A stretch of 64,000 bases of DNA from CAZJQD01 sp964548165 [NCBI: uncultured bacterium] (GCA_964548165.1 CAZJQD010000005.1:29891-93890); one strand, 5' to 3'; positions 45,684-53,873 are shown, counted from the first letter of the stretch. The notes: generated by a model not told the origin, from the letters alone. Made by a program: numbers and translations.

Positions 45684-45956
45684 GTGGATTCCACCGCGTA
45701 TCGCATCAATCCCGACCTGGCCTGGCGCACCATCGACGGCGAGGTCGTGATCCTCAAGATCAAGTCCACGACCTACTACTCCCTGGATACCGTCGGGAGC
45801 GTCATCTGGACCAGCCTCGACGGCGTCACGCTGACCCGGGAGGAAATTCTCCGGAAGGTGCTCGACGAGTTCGAGGTCGAGCCCGATACCGCCGAGAAGG
45901 ATCTCGCCGAGCTCCTCGACGATCTTCTCCGCGAAGAACTGCTCGTCGCCGCATGA
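45684..45956 (+). CDS. PqqD-like RiPP recognition element protein
   Basis: 90 residues from GTG 45684 (TTG 45678 is also possible). RINPDLAWRTIDGEVVILKI, STTYYSLDTVGSVIWTSLDG, ILRKVLDEFEVEPDTAEKDL and the final LLREELLVA match the PqqD winged-helix fold (early strands, then G..IW..LDG, helix, D...L...G/E). Such proteins grip the leader of a ribosomal peptide and present it to a modifying enzyme. It overlaps the radical SAM gene by 4 nt, the typical pairing. Confidence 0.88.
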   Translation: MDSTAYRINPDLAWRTIDGEVVILKIKSTTYYSLDTVGSVIWTSLDGVTLTREEILRKVLDEFEVEPDTAEKDLAELLDDLLREELLVAA

Positions 45957-47020
45957 TCGCCGAGGGGGTCCAGGACGATCTCTTCCGGCGCCTCGAGCGC
46001 AAGGTTGTCCCCGTGATGGGTCACCTCCACCTCACCGAGAAGTGCAACCTGGCCTGCGAGCACTGCTACAGGATTGGTCTGCCGGTTGGCGGCGAGATGT
46101 CCACCGCGGAATGGATACGCATCCTCGGCGAACTCCGGGCGGCGGGGACCCTGCAGTTGACGTTCAGCGGTGGAGAACCCCTCGTGCACCGCGGGTGGCG
46201 GACGATCGTCGAGGAGGCGTCGCGACTGAGGTTCCGTTTCGAACTCTTCACGAACGGCACCATCATGACCGACGACGACATCGCCTTCCTGAAGGACAGG
46301 GAAGTCACCGAGATCCATTTCTCCATACACGGCACGCCGGAGGTTCATGATCCCTTCGTGAAGCAGAAGGGCGCCTTCGCGAAAGCCTGGCCTCGCGTCC
46401 TGACGTCGGCCCGCCTCGGGATCAAGACCGTCGTCAAGATGTCGCTCCTGAGAACCACGCTCCCGGGCCTGGCCGGCCTCGCCGCGCTCAGCCGCGAGGC
46501 GGGTGTCATCTTCGCGCCGTCCTATCACCTGCTTCCGCGGTTCGTCCCGGGCAACGACGGCTTTCTCGAAGATCGCCTGACCATGGAGGAAATTCGGGGC
46601 GTCGAGGCCACGTACACCGAGCTGACGGGTCGCCCCGAGCTCTCCAAGATGTCCTGCGAGGATGATCAGTATCCCACGATGTGCAACATGGGATGGAGCC
46701 GATTTGCCATCGGCCCCCTGGGCGACCTCTTTCCCTGCTCCCAGGTCGCCGAGGCCGTGGGCAACATACGGAACATGCCGTTCCAGGAGGTCTGGCGCCA
46801 CTCGCGCCGGCTCAACGAGATTCGACTCAACAAGGGGAAGACGATGGAGACCTGTTCCTCCTGCTCGATGCTCTCGGACTGCCGCTTTCGTTGCATGGGA
46901 CACTTCCACCAGGCCACCGGGCGCTATGACGAACCCTCACCCCGCCACTGCGAGATCACCGCGGCCTGGCTCGGGCTCGATGCCGTTCCGCCGCGCGTTG
47001 CGGTCCGGCAGGTCGCATGA
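45953..47020 (+). CDS. Radical SAM/SPASM peptide-modifying enzyme
   Basis: 355 residues. The SAM-cluster motif CNLACEHC has cysteines at 31, 35 and 38. FSGGEPLVHRGWRTIVEEAS, LFTNGTIM and EIHFSIHGTPEVHD complete the barrel. A C-terminal SPASM region has about ten cysteines (MSCEDDQYPTMCNMGW, LFPCSQ, CSSCSMLSDCRFRCMGHF) for one or two auxiliary 4Fe-4S clusters. This is the architecture of AlbA/PqqE-type enzymes that cross-link or epimerise peptide residues. Both neighbours overlap it by 4 nt: the PqqD-like gene before and the small peptide gene after. Confidence 0.92.
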   Translation: MIAEGVQDDLFRRLERKVVPVMGHLHLTEKCNLACEHCYRIGLPVGGEMSTAEWIRILGELRAAGTLQLTFSGGEPLVHRGWRTIVEEASRLRFRFELFTNGTIMTDDDIAFLKDREVTEIHFSIHGTPEVHDPFVKQKGAFAKAWPRVLTSARLGIKTVVKMSLLRTTLPGLAGLAALSREAGVIFAPSYHLLPRFVPGNDGFLEDRLTMEEIRGVEATYTELTGRPELSKMSCEDDQYPTMCNMGWSRFAIGPLGDLFPCSQVAEAVGNIRNMPFQEVWRHSRRLNEIRLNKGKTMETCSSCSMLSDCRFRCMGHFHQATGRYDEPSPRHCEITAAWLGLDAVPPRVAVRQVA

Positions 47021-47220
47021 CGCCCTCGAATCCCGGCAGGCCGTCCGCCCTTCGCCCCTGGTCGCGGCCCGTCTTGACGCGGTATCGCAAGCCCGAGGGC
47101 CGGATCGAGTTCTACCAGGCTTCGACCGGCGTCCAGAACTCGATCGGGTGCACCGACCCCGACCAGTGCACGGGCGGCGAAGGCGCCGCCGCTCCTCCTC
47201 CCTGGATGATCCCGGGCTGA
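47017..47220 (+). CDS. Candidate RiPP precursor peptide
   Basis: 67 residues, ATG 47017 overlapping the radical SAM stop as ATGA. The N-terminal part is basic and contains WSRPVLTRY (residues 15-23), close to the YxxPxLxxxG leader motif that lasso-type recognition proteins bind (Trp in place of Tyr). The C-terminal part, about residues 36-67, is the likely core. It includes IGCTDPDQCTGGEG with two Cys, then AAAPPPWMIPG. It has no resemblance to larger proteins and is not a fragment of a neighbour. Identity as substrate is inferred from size, position and leader motif. Confidence 0.7.
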   Translation: MTPSNPGRPSALRPWSRPVLTRYRKPEGRIEFYQASTGVQNSIGCTDPDQCTGGEGAAAPPPWMIPG

Positions 47221-47235
47221 GTTCTCTTCCGCGGA

Positions 47236-47335
47236 CATTGACCACGAAGGAACACCAATGCCCATCGCTCCATGTGAGCTTCTGATGTTGTCTATGTCGA
47301 GTCCCCGCGAGCCCCTTCGTGGTTCGTCTTATCTG
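47236..47335. repeat. Dispersed large-hairpin repeat, family 1, copy C (short)
   Basis: ACCACGAAGG at 47241-47250 is the perfect complement of CCTTCGTGGT at 47314-47323. Between the precursor gene and the methyltransferase gene. A short open frame inside is not credible. Confidence 0.55.
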
Positions 47336-47348
47336 AGCGGTCACGGCC

Positions 47349-48269
47349 GTGCTTGAGTATCACGCCGCGCTCGTCGGGGATGAGCCGCGCACGCGGGCGT
47401 TCTTTCGGGCGATCGAATCCGCGGTGACGCCGGGATGCCGCGTGCTCGATGTGGGAACGGGCACCGGGATCCTCGCTCTCCATGCCGCGCGACTGGGAGC
47501 CGAGGTCGTCGCCGTCGAAGAGTCCGACATGTTCGACTACGCGCGGGCGATGGCGCGCGCCAACAACGCTTCGATCGACTTTCGCCATGGTAACGTCAAG
47601 ACCCTGGCGCCGGATGCCATCGCACCGGTCGATGTCATCGTCAGCGAGATGATTGGGAACATTCTCCTGGAGGAGGAGATCATCCCCATCTTTGCCGCGG
47701 CTCGCCGCTTTCTCAAGCCGGGGGGGAGGCTCATCCCGAGCCGCGTCCGCTTTCACGCCGCGCCGTGCTTCTCGGAGCGCGTCGACCAGGCATCCGCCTT
47801 CTGGAGAACCCCGCACTTCGACCTTGATTGGTCGCCTCTGGCCGCCTGCATGGACCATCACCCTCTCCTGGACCGCGAGCCGCATGCCGCCTTGATTGGT
47901 CCCGGCGTTCCGCTCCCCTGGATCGAACTGGCGGAGGCCACGGACGATCGGCATGCGGCGACCGTGTTGCTGACGCCGGATCGCGATGCCGTTCTGAACG
48001 CGGTGATGATCTGGTGGGAGGCGGAACTCGCGCCGGGGATCGTGCTCTCCCAGGCGCCCGCTGACGCCTGGCCCGGCCAGCATTGGTTTCGCACGCTCCT
48101 GCCGGTGGCATCGCGCGCGGTTGCCGCCGGGGAACCGATCCCGCTTTGCTTTGCCTACGACGGCGACCAGGAGCCCGATCTCTGGAGCTGGTCACTGGGC
48201 TCCGAGACGCGATCCAGCTTCTTCGCGTTCCCGCCCGATCGCGAACGCAGGGCTCGCACCCTTCGCTGA
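47349..48269 (+). CDS. PRMT-like SAM-dependent methyltransferase
   Basis: 306 residues from GTG 47349. Motif I is RVLDVGTGTGILALHAARLG, then VVAVEESDMFDYARAMARAN. The double-E loop reads SEMIGNILLEEEIIPIFAAA, with glutamates in the spacing of protein arginine methyltransferases. A later GQHWFRTLLPV resembles the PRMT THW loop. It should methylate a protein or peptide nitrogen or a carboxyl. It lies downstream of the peptide gene, separated by repeat C, so it may be a tailoring enzyme of the RiPP locus. Confidence 0.65.
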   Translation: MLEYHAALVGDEPRTRAFFRAIESAVTPGCRVLDVGTGTGILALHAARLGAEVVAVEESDMFDYARAMARANNASIDFRHGNVKTLAPDAIAPVDVIVSEMIGNILLEEEIIPIFAAARRFLKPGGRLIPSRVRFHAAPCFSERVDQASAFWRTPHFDLDWSPLAACMDHHPLLDREPHAALIGPGVPLPWIELAEATDDRHAATVLLTPDRDAVLNAVMIWWEAELAPGIVLSQAPADAWPGQHWFRTLLPVASRAVAAGEPIPLCFAYDGDQEPDLWSWSLGSETRSSFFAFPPDRERRARTLR

Positions 48270-48283
48270 GGGGCTGTTGGCTT

Positions 48284-49222
48284 CTACGCGGCCCCGGTCT
48301 TGGAGAGAAACTCCGGCAGGCCGTCGAGGTCGCCGACCCAGAGTCTTTGCAGATGGTTTGTGAACGGCGCGAGATCGGGCGTGGGAGCGCCGGTCAACTC
48401 GTCCGTGGCGCAGAACGCAGTCTGCATCGAGAGCACGTGGGAAGCCAGCTCTGGCGCGACCGGCTCGCAGCGGTTCTTACCATCGGTCGCGGCACCGACG
48501 AGGTAGATCCGGTGCCGCGAGCTCGGGTTCGCGGTCGGCCAGGAAGCCAGGAGACGTTTGCCTGTCCGTCGCTCGCCGCGCACACGTTCCTCCAGGCCTA
48601 ACCGTTCGACGGTCCAACGCGTAGCCGCGGGAATCTTGGCGAGCGGGTGGATGGTTCCGTCCCTCTCCCAGAGGACGAGATCGTCGCCGAGCCAGGGCCA
48701 TCCAGCCGCGGCCAGCCTCAGGGCCGCCGTCGTCTTCCCCGAGCCGCTATCCCCGGTGAAGAGGATCGCGGTGCCGTCGGGCGCGATCGCGCCCCCGGCG
48801 TGCAGGGGGAAGATCCCGAGACGTCGCAGGAGGATGAAGAGCACGTGGTTGATGGAAAGTTCGGTCCAAAACATCGGGTCCACGCGCTCGTCGCTGTAGC
48901 AGACGCCCTCCGCTTGTCGGCTCTCGATCCGGAAGAACGCGTTCTCGTGAAAGTCGATGTAGAAGACGTCGGAGCCCGCGGGCCCGGCGAAGACCTTCCG
49001 GCCTCCCGAGCGCATCATGCGGGCGTCCGGCGGCAGGAGCAGGGGGGAAGGCTCGTGCCACCCGCGGGGGTGGATCACGATCGTGGCGTCAGGTGTATCT
49101 CCGTGGGATGCCGATGAGGCGTGCCCGGCAAGGTCTTCGGCCACCGTGCTCCAGGCCGGGTCCTCTCGATCGCTCGAGAAGTGGACCGTCCGGCCGGCAA
49201 GCTTGAGCGTGATCGAGGGCAT
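48284..49222 (-). CDS. HPr-kinase-like (HprK-related) kinase
   Basis: 312 residues, ATG 49222. The first about 130 residues are not HprK-like. The C-terminal part has FPLHAGGAI, the P-loop GDSGSGKT at 157-164, and WLGDDLVLW (178-186), the Walker-B-like pair of HPr kinase. Relatives occur in lasso and other RiPP loci, where some phosphorylate the peptide. True HprK has a second conserved signature that I do not see here. It is the downstream partner of the protease gene, starting 3 nt after its stop. Confidence 0.75.
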   Translation of the reverse strand: MPSITLKLAGRTVHFSSDREDPAWSTVAEDLAGHASSASHGDTPDATIVIHPRGWHEPSPLLLPPDARMMRSGGRKVFAGPAGSDVFYIDFHENAFFRIESRQAEGVCYSDERVDPMFWTELSINHVLFILLRRLGIFPLHAGGAIAPDGTAILFTGDSGSGKTTAALRLAAAGWPWLGDDLVLWERDGTIHPLAKIPAATRWTVERLGLEERVRGERRTGKRLLASWPTANPSSRHRIYLVGAATDGKNRCEPVAPELASHVLSMQTAFCATDELTGAPTPDLAPFTNHLQRLWVGDLDGLPEFLSKTGAA

Positions 49223-49225
49223 GTC

Positions 49226-49714
49226 TCAGGACACCGGCAGCGTGGAGACAGCCGCGCTCCGCGGCCGGTCGACGATGGCGTCTCGCGGTCCGGTCAGGGC
49301 CAGGGTGTGATCGCCGATCGAGAGGAACGGGACGAAATCGCGGGGAGGAGTGAAGACAGGATCCTTCAGTCTTTGCCCGTTGAGCTCGAGCCATGCGTGC
49401 CCGGCCAGACCTCGGCCCTCGCGATCCAGGCCGATGAGCGCGTGGGGATCGTGGCCATGGGCGCGCAGGAGCCGCCAGAGGACGAGCGTGCGCTTGAGGC
49501 ATCGCGTCCGGAAGAGGAGTCGCCCGGCAACGCGGCAAAGGAGGATGGCGTCGGCGATCGCGATCAGGTCCTCGGACCCGAATCGCGCGACCGGTGGTCG
49601 CTCGCGCCGCCAGGTCTCGAATGCGCGCACCGGCCCTCGCCGCATGACGAACGGTGCCGCCATCGTCCAGCCAAGGACGCTCCATGCGATCACATATCGG
49701 TCCTTGAGGTGCAT
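49226..49714 (-). CDS. Lasso-B2-type transglutaminase-like leader protease
   Basis: 162 residues from ATG 49714. RCLKRTLVLWRLLRAHGHDP, GLAGHAWLELNGQ and DPVF give C72, H106 and D118, the Cys-His-Asp triad of the small B2 proteases that cut lasso leaders. The preceding helices (RRERPPVARF, IAIADAILLCRVAG) match the B2 N-terminal region. No asparagine-synthetase-like lasso cyclase (C protein) is present, so this is not a standard lasso operon. Confidence 0.82.
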   Translation of the reverse strand: MHLKDRYVIAWSVLGWTMAAPFVMRRGPVRAFETWRRERPPVARFGSEDLIAIADAILLCRVAGRLLFRTRCLKRTLVLWRLLRAHGHDPHALIGLDREGRGLAGHAWLELNGQRLKDPVFTPPRDFVPFLSIGDHTLALTGPRDAIVDRPRSAAVSTLPVS

Positions 49715-49733
49715 TCGTCCTGTCCGCCGCGCG

Positions 49734-49748
49734 ATTATAGTCTATAGT
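49734..49748. promoter_or_regulatory. Compact divergent promoter for the B2/kinase genes and trmB
   Basis: TATAGT at 49743-49748 on the plus strand lies 9 nt before the trmB ATG. Overlapping it, minus-strand TATAAT at 49734-49739 lies 19 nt before the B2 protease ATG. A CTGTCC-like plus-strand -35 is at 49720-49725. The two polymerase sites cannot both be occupied. Confidence 0.5.
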
Positions 49749-49757
49749 CGCGTCGGC

Positions 49758-50357
49758 ATGTCGATGCGCGTGCGCACACACGCCAATCCCCTGCGGCGCT
49801 TTCCCGACCTCGCGCCCCCGGATTGGTCCTCCGTCTTTCGCGATCCTTCGAGGCCCTTCGCGCTCGAGTTCGGGTCGGCCAAGGGGGAGTTTCTGATCGC
49901 GCACGGGACGAACCGGCCGGGATGGAACATCCTGGGCACCGAGATCCGAAAGCCGGTGGCCTTGGACGCGGCCGCCGCCGTTCGCGCCTCGGGCCTGGGG
50001 AATGTCCTGGCGCTCTGGGGCAACATTTCCGGGCGCCTGGCCGAGTTCACGCCGACCGGGCGCATCGACGCGGTCTACCTCTTCTTTCCCGATCCCTGGT
50101 TCAAGGCGAGGCACCACAAGCGTCGGATCGTTCAGCCATCCCTGGTCGCTGAGCTCTCTTCGCTCATGCCCAGGGGCGCCATGGTTCACGTCGTGACCGA
50201 TCAGAATCCGCTGGTGGAGTGGACACGTGCGATCTTCGCCGAGGCGCCGGCGTTCGCTGGCATCGCCCCGCCGGAGCTTCCGGCGTCCTCCGCATGGCAG
50301 GAACATTGCCTCAGGACCGGCCGCCCCTTCGAGTCCCTGGCCTGGGTGCGCGCGTGA
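49758..50357 (+). CDS. trmB: tRNA (guanine-N7)-methyltransferase
   Basis: 199 residues from ATG 49758. LEFGSAKGEFLIAHG, NILGTEIRKPV, the signature FFPDPWFKARHHKRRIVQPS and VHVVTDQNPLVEW are TrmB. It methylates G46 of tRNAs. It is on the short side for TrmB but complete. The start lies 9 nt after a -10 box, with no ribosome site. Confidence 0.93.
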   Translation: MSMRVRTHANPLRRFPDLAPPDWSSVFRDPSRPFALEFGSAKGEFLIAHGTNRPGWNILGTEIRKPVALDAAAAVRASGLGNVLALWGNISGRLAEFTPTGRIDAVYLFFPDPWFKARHHKRRIVQPSLVAELSSLMPRGAMVHVVTDQNPLVEWTRAIFAEAPAFAGIAPPELPASSAWQEHCLRTGRPFESLAWVRA

Positions 50358-50442
50358 ATGTGCGATCGGCGAACGCTCTCGGGACGCGCTGTTTCGCTCC
50401 CGGGGCGGGAGGAGCGGCGTGGGGAAAGGAGGAAATTCGAGC

Positions 50443-51411
50443 ATGAAGGTTTACGTGGGCATTGCCGTGAACTCGCGCGTGGAGGCGGTCGCCTGGCAAC
50501 CTGGAAAGGGTGTCGTCGCGCGCGCGGATCGCGAGTTGCCGGCGCGCGAACCCTCGCGTTCAGCCGCCATCGTCGATGCGATCCAGGGCGCCCTGGGCTC
50601 GCTCCCGAATCGCCTGCCGCCGTGCGAGGCCGTGGGTCTGGCCCTCTCGCCGCCGGATGACGTGACGCGCGCGCGCTTCGCCGGCGACCAGCTCGTTCAC
50701 CTCACGTTTCCCTTCGCGGGAGGGGCCCCCTTGGCCTGGTCTGGGTGGGAGCCGGCCGCGCTCTTTCCGCTCTATGCTCCGGGTGCGGGCCGCACCTGGC
50801 TCATTCTCGATGACCGCGCCCGCGTCTACGTGGAGGGGGCCGACTTCGGGGAGACGCTGGAGGCCGTCGACAGCGGCGGGAACGCGCGCCGCATCGCCTG
50901 GGCGCCATGCACCGAGGTCCTGGAACCCGTTCGCGCCCTGCTCTATCGGTTCGGGCTCTTCGAGTCGCTGGATGAACTGGAGCGCACGGCCGCGGTCGTG
51001 CGGGACTCGGCGGGCGTGAGGATGGCTCCGCGCGGGGATGGACTCTCGATTCGTGGTCTCACTCACGGCACGCGTCGGCCCCAGGTGGCGCGAGCCGCCC
51101 TGGAGTCGGTGGGCGCGGCGGTGCGCCGCCATATTGCCGACCTGGCAGGAGAGGGAGCCGTGACGGAACTTTCTGTGGCCGGCGGTTACACGCGCGGCGA
51201 CATGCTCGTGCGACTCGTTGCGGATCTGACCGGCATGGTCATCGTGAGGCCGCGGGCCGATGAGCCCCTGGCGCTTGGCGCCGCGCTTCGCGCCGCGCAG
51301 TCGACGGGCGAGACCATCACTCCCCCCGAGAGGGATCGGTTCAATCCCTCCCTGCCAGCGGCCCTGCGCGATCAGCTCTTCGCCCGTTGGCTGGATGCCG
51401 GCGGCGATTGA
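50443..51411 (+). CDS. FGGY (glycerol-kinase-like) fold protein, degenerate
   Basis: 322 residues; the ribosome site AAAGGAGG (50425-50432) is 10 nt upstream. The C-terminal segment ELSVAGGYTRGDMLVRLVAD with VIVRPRADEPLALGAALRAA is clearly FGGY-kinase-like. The protein is about 180 residues shorter than the family. The first phosphate-binding motif, normally DxGT, reads GIAVNSRVE. Kinase activity is therefore doubtful; a regulatory or sugar-binding role is possible. Confidence 0.55.
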   Translation: MKVYVGIAVNSRVEAVAWQPGKGVVARADRELPAREPSRSAAIVDAIQGALGSLPNRLPPCEAVGLALSPPDDVTRARFAGDQLVHLTFPFAGGAPLAWSGWEPAALFPLYAPGAGRTWLILDDRARVYVEGADFGETLEAVDSGGNARRIAWAPCTEVLEPVRALLYRFGLFESLDELERTAAVVRDSAGVRMAPRGDGLSIRGLTHGTRRPQVARAALESVGAAVRRHIADLAGEGAVTELSVAGGYTRGDMLVRLVADLTGMVIVRPRADEPLALGAALRAAQSTGETITPPERDRFNPSLPAALRDQLFARWLDAGGD

Positions 51412-51440
51412 GTTCTCCGGAGCGCCGGCGGGTTTACCTG

Positions 51441-51469
51441 TTTATGCCCGCCGGGGATAACGCTAGACT
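51441..51469 (+). promoter_or_regulatory. Promoter of the manC operon
   Basis: TTTATG (51441-51446), 17-bp spacer, TAGACT (51464-51469). The -10 ends 6 nt before the manC ATG, again predicting a leaderless mRNA. Confidence 0.4.
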
Positions 51470-51475
51470 CGCGCC

Positions 51476-52513
51476 ATGACCCCGTCGCCCGCTCTTGTTG
51501 CCGTCTTGCTCGTGGGAGGCCGCGGCGATCGGTTTTGGCCTCGCGCCCGTGGAGGCGCCGCCAAGCCGCTCCTGGCCCTCATCGGCGAGGATCCGATGGT
51601 GCGAGAGACCGCCGCGCGCATTGCGCCCATCGCGAGCCGCCTGATGGTGGTGGCCGCCCCGGAGGCGTCGCGCCAGGTGGGCGCCGCGCTTGAGGGGATC
51701 AATCCCGCCGTGGAGCTGGTAGCCGAGCCCGTGGCGCGATCCACGGCACCTGCTCTTGGTCTGGCCGCCGTCCGCGCGAAGCCGGACGCCGTGCTCGTGG
51801 CCCTTCCTGCCGACCATCATATTCCCGACGCGGCGCGGTTCCGCGACGCCATCGCTCGCGCCGCCGCGCTTGCTTCGGCGCGCCCTGGGATCGTCTGCAT
51901 CGGCATCGCGCCTTCGCGGCCCGAGACGGGTTACGGGTACATCGTCCCCGGTGACCCCTTGCCCTCGATGCCCGGCTTTGCCATCTCCTCCTTTGTCGAG
52001 AAGCCGCCCGCCCAGCGCGCGGTACGGCTCGTGGAGGATGGGGCTCTCTGGAACAGCGGCATCTTCGTCGTCCGCGCTGGAGTGTATCTGCGCCTGGTCG
52101 AGCAGTACCTGCCGGAGCTCCACCGGGTGCTCGAGGCCGTGCGCGGAGGCGATGAGTCCGCGTTCGAAGAGGCTCCCACGGTCTCGGTCGATCACGGGCT
52201 CCTGGAGGCAGGAGGGGAATCCTTCGCCGTGCGCGGTGATTTCTCCTGGGACGATCTTGGCGATTGGGGAGCCCTGGCGCGCATTTTTCCGCGCGACTCC
52301 GTGGGCAATGCCGTGCGCGGGAGATTCGTGGGGTGCGAGGCGCGGCATAACATCATCGACAGCGATGCCGGGCTCGTGGCCGCCGTCGGGGTCGAGGACG
52401 TGGCGATCATCCGGCACCGCGATGTTGTCCTCGTTGTGAAACGGGGCCAGGAGCGGCTCGTCTCGCGGCTCCTAGGCCAGATCCAGGCCGGCGATCTGAA
52501 GGAGTTTCGATGA
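51476..52513 (+). CDS. manC: Mannose-1-phosphate guanylyltransferase
   Basis: 345 residues, the nucleotidyltransferase domain only (no isomerase fusion). AVLLVGGRGDRFWPRARGGAAK, the metal-binding LPADHHI, ETGYGYI, FVEKP, NSGIFVVR and the final HRDVVLVV mark the GDP-mannose pyrophosphorylase family. It makes GDP-mannose from GTP and mannose-1-phosphate for glycans. The aldolase gene overlaps it by 4 nt. Confidence 0.92.
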   Translation: MTPSPALVAVLLVGGRGDRFWPRARGGAAKPLLALIGEDPMVRETAARIAPIASRLMVVAAPEASRQVGAALEGINPAVELVAEPVARSTAPALGLAAVRAKPDAVLVALPADHHIPDAARFRDAIARAAALASARPGIVCIGIAPSRPETGYGYIVPGDPLPSMPGFAISSFVEKPPAQRAVRLVEDGALWNSGIFVVRAGVYLRLVEQYLPELHRVLEAVRGGDESAFEEAPTVSVDHGLLEAGGESFAVRGDFSWDDLGDWGALARIFPRDSVGNAVRGRFVGCEARHNIIDSDAGLVAAVGVEDVAIIRHRDVVLVVKRGQERLVSRLLGQIQAGDLKEFR

Positions 52514-53175
52514 GCACCGCGGAGAAAGCCCGGGATCTCATCGAGGCCGGGCGTCGGCTCTGGCAGCGCGGCCTCATCTCCGGAACCGATGGTAATCTCT
52601 CCGTCCGTCTCCACGACGATCGCATCCTCGCGACCGTCTCCGGGGTTCCCAAGGGCGACTTGCGTCGCGAGCACCTGGTCGAGATGACCCTGGACGGGAA
52701 GATGGTTTCCCGCTCGCGGTTCAAGCCCTCCAGCGAGGTCAAGATGCACCTGGTGGCCTACCAGTTGCGCGCCGACGTCGAGGCTGTTTGTCATGCCCAT
52801 CCTCCGCATGCGACCGCGTTCGCGACCGCGGGGCTCGGGCTGACGGAGTGCGTGATCCCCGAGATCATCGTCGCCCTGGGCTCGGTGCCGCTCGCCCCCT
52901 ATGCCACCCCGTCGACGCACGAGGTCCCGGACTCCATCCGCGATCACGTCGTGCGAGCCGATGCTATTCTCCTGGAGAATCATGGCGCGCTCACCGTCGG
53001 CAAGTCGGTGATGGAAGCCTACCTTCGGATGGAATCGATCGATCACGCGGCGCGGATCCTGATCCTCTCGCGCATGGTCGGAGGCCCGCAACCGCTGGGC
53101 GCGAACCAGGTGGAGAAGCTCATGTCCACGCGCACCGCTCTCGGCTTCACCAACCCCGCGCCTCGCTGCGGCTGA
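52510..53175 (+). CDS. Class II aldolase (fuculose-phosphate aldolase-like)
   Basis: 221 residues. The glycine-rich start GLISGTDGNLSVRL, phosphate-binding GVPKGDLRREHLVE, SSEVKMHL with the acidic catalytic residue, the zinc-binding HAHPPHAT and LLENHGALTVG with a third His are the full FucA/RhaD/AraD signature. It splits a sugar 1-phosphate into dihydroxyacetone phosphate and an aldehyde, or acts in methionine salvage (MtnB-like). Next to manC a deoxy-sugar role is plausible but unproven. Confidence 0.88.
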   Translation: MSTAEKARDLIEAGRRLWQRGLISGTDGNLSVRLHDDRILATVSGVPKGDLRREHLVEMTLDGKMVSRSRFKPSSEVKMHLVAYQLRADVEAVCHAHPPHATAFATAGLGLTECVIPEIIVALGSVPLAPYATPSTHEVPDSIRDHVVRADAILLENHGALTVGKSVMEAYLRMESIDHAARILILSRMVGGPQPLGANQVEKLMSTRTALGFTNPAPRCG

Positions 53176-53186
53176 CGAGCCTGGCG

Positions 53187-53873
53187 GTGACTCTCACTCT
53201 CGCCCCGGATGCGCCCCTCGTGGAACGCCTGGCGTCGATCCGGGCGCGCATGGCGGAGGCAGCGCGCGCCGCCGGGCGCGATCCCGAAGCCGTGCGGCTC
53301 ATCGCGGTCTCGAAGGGTCAACCCGTCGAGGCCGTAAGGGAAGCGATGGGGTTGGGCATCACCGACTTTGGCGAGAACTACGCCCAGGAACTTCTCGCGA
53401 AGGCGGCGTCCCTGGGGCCGGAGTTGGTGGCGCCGAGATGGCATTACCAGGGAACGCTGCAGCGGCGCAAGGTGCGCGACCTCCTGCCGGTCGTCGCCTT
53501 GTTTCACTCGGTGGCCCGTATCGAGGAACTGGATGAGATCGCGAAGCGGGCGTCGGCGCCCGTGGCGTGTCTCGTGGAGGTGAACATCGGTAAGGAGGCG
53601 GGGAAGAACGGCGTCCTGCCCGAAGGCCTTGCCGCTCTCCTCGAACATGCGCATGGCCTGGAGATGATCGCGGTCGGCGGCCTCATGACGGTTCCTCCGG
53701 ATGACGAGGAACCTGGGCGATGGTTCGCGGCCCTGCGCGCGCTCGCCGAACGCCACGGCCTCAAGACGCTCTCGATGGGCATGTCCTCGGACTTCGAGGA
53801 GGCCATCCGCGAGGGCGCGACCGTCGTGAGGATTGGTACCGCGCTCTTCGGCCCGAGGTCGCCTCGCGCCTAG
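53187..53873 (+). CDS. yggS: PLP homeostasis protein (YggS/PLPBP family)
   Basis: 228 residues, GTG 53187, 11 nt after the aldolase stop. AVSKGQPVEAVREAMGLG carries the PLP lysine; FGENYAQELLAK, WHYQGTLQRRKV, HSVARIEELDEIA, VNIGKEAGKNGV and LSMGMSSDFEEAIREGAT follow, and it ends VRIGTALFG. The family binds PLP and keeps B6 and amino-acid pools balanced. B6 is made here by PdxJ (24077). Confidence 0.94.
   Translation: MTLTLAPDAPLVERLASIRARMAEAARAAGRDPEAVRLIAVSKGQPVEAVREAMGLGITDFGENYAQELLAKAASLGPELVAPRWHYQGTLQRRKVRDLLPVVALFHSVARIEELDEIAKRASAPVACLVEVNIGKEAGKNGVLPEGLAALLEHAHGLEMIAVGGLMTVPPDDEEPGRWFAALRALAERHGLKTLSMGMSSDFEEAIREGATVVRIGTALFGPRSPRA

Noticed and set aside
47259-47357. Small open frame inside repeat C as a second precursor peptide
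   Set aside because: It is formed by the hairpin repeat itself, overlaps the methyltransferase start, and lacks a leader motif or ribosome site.
48284-49714. Classical lasso-peptide operon
   Set aside because: B2-type protease and HprK-like kinase are present, but no asparagine-synthetase-like cyclase or lasso precursor next to them.
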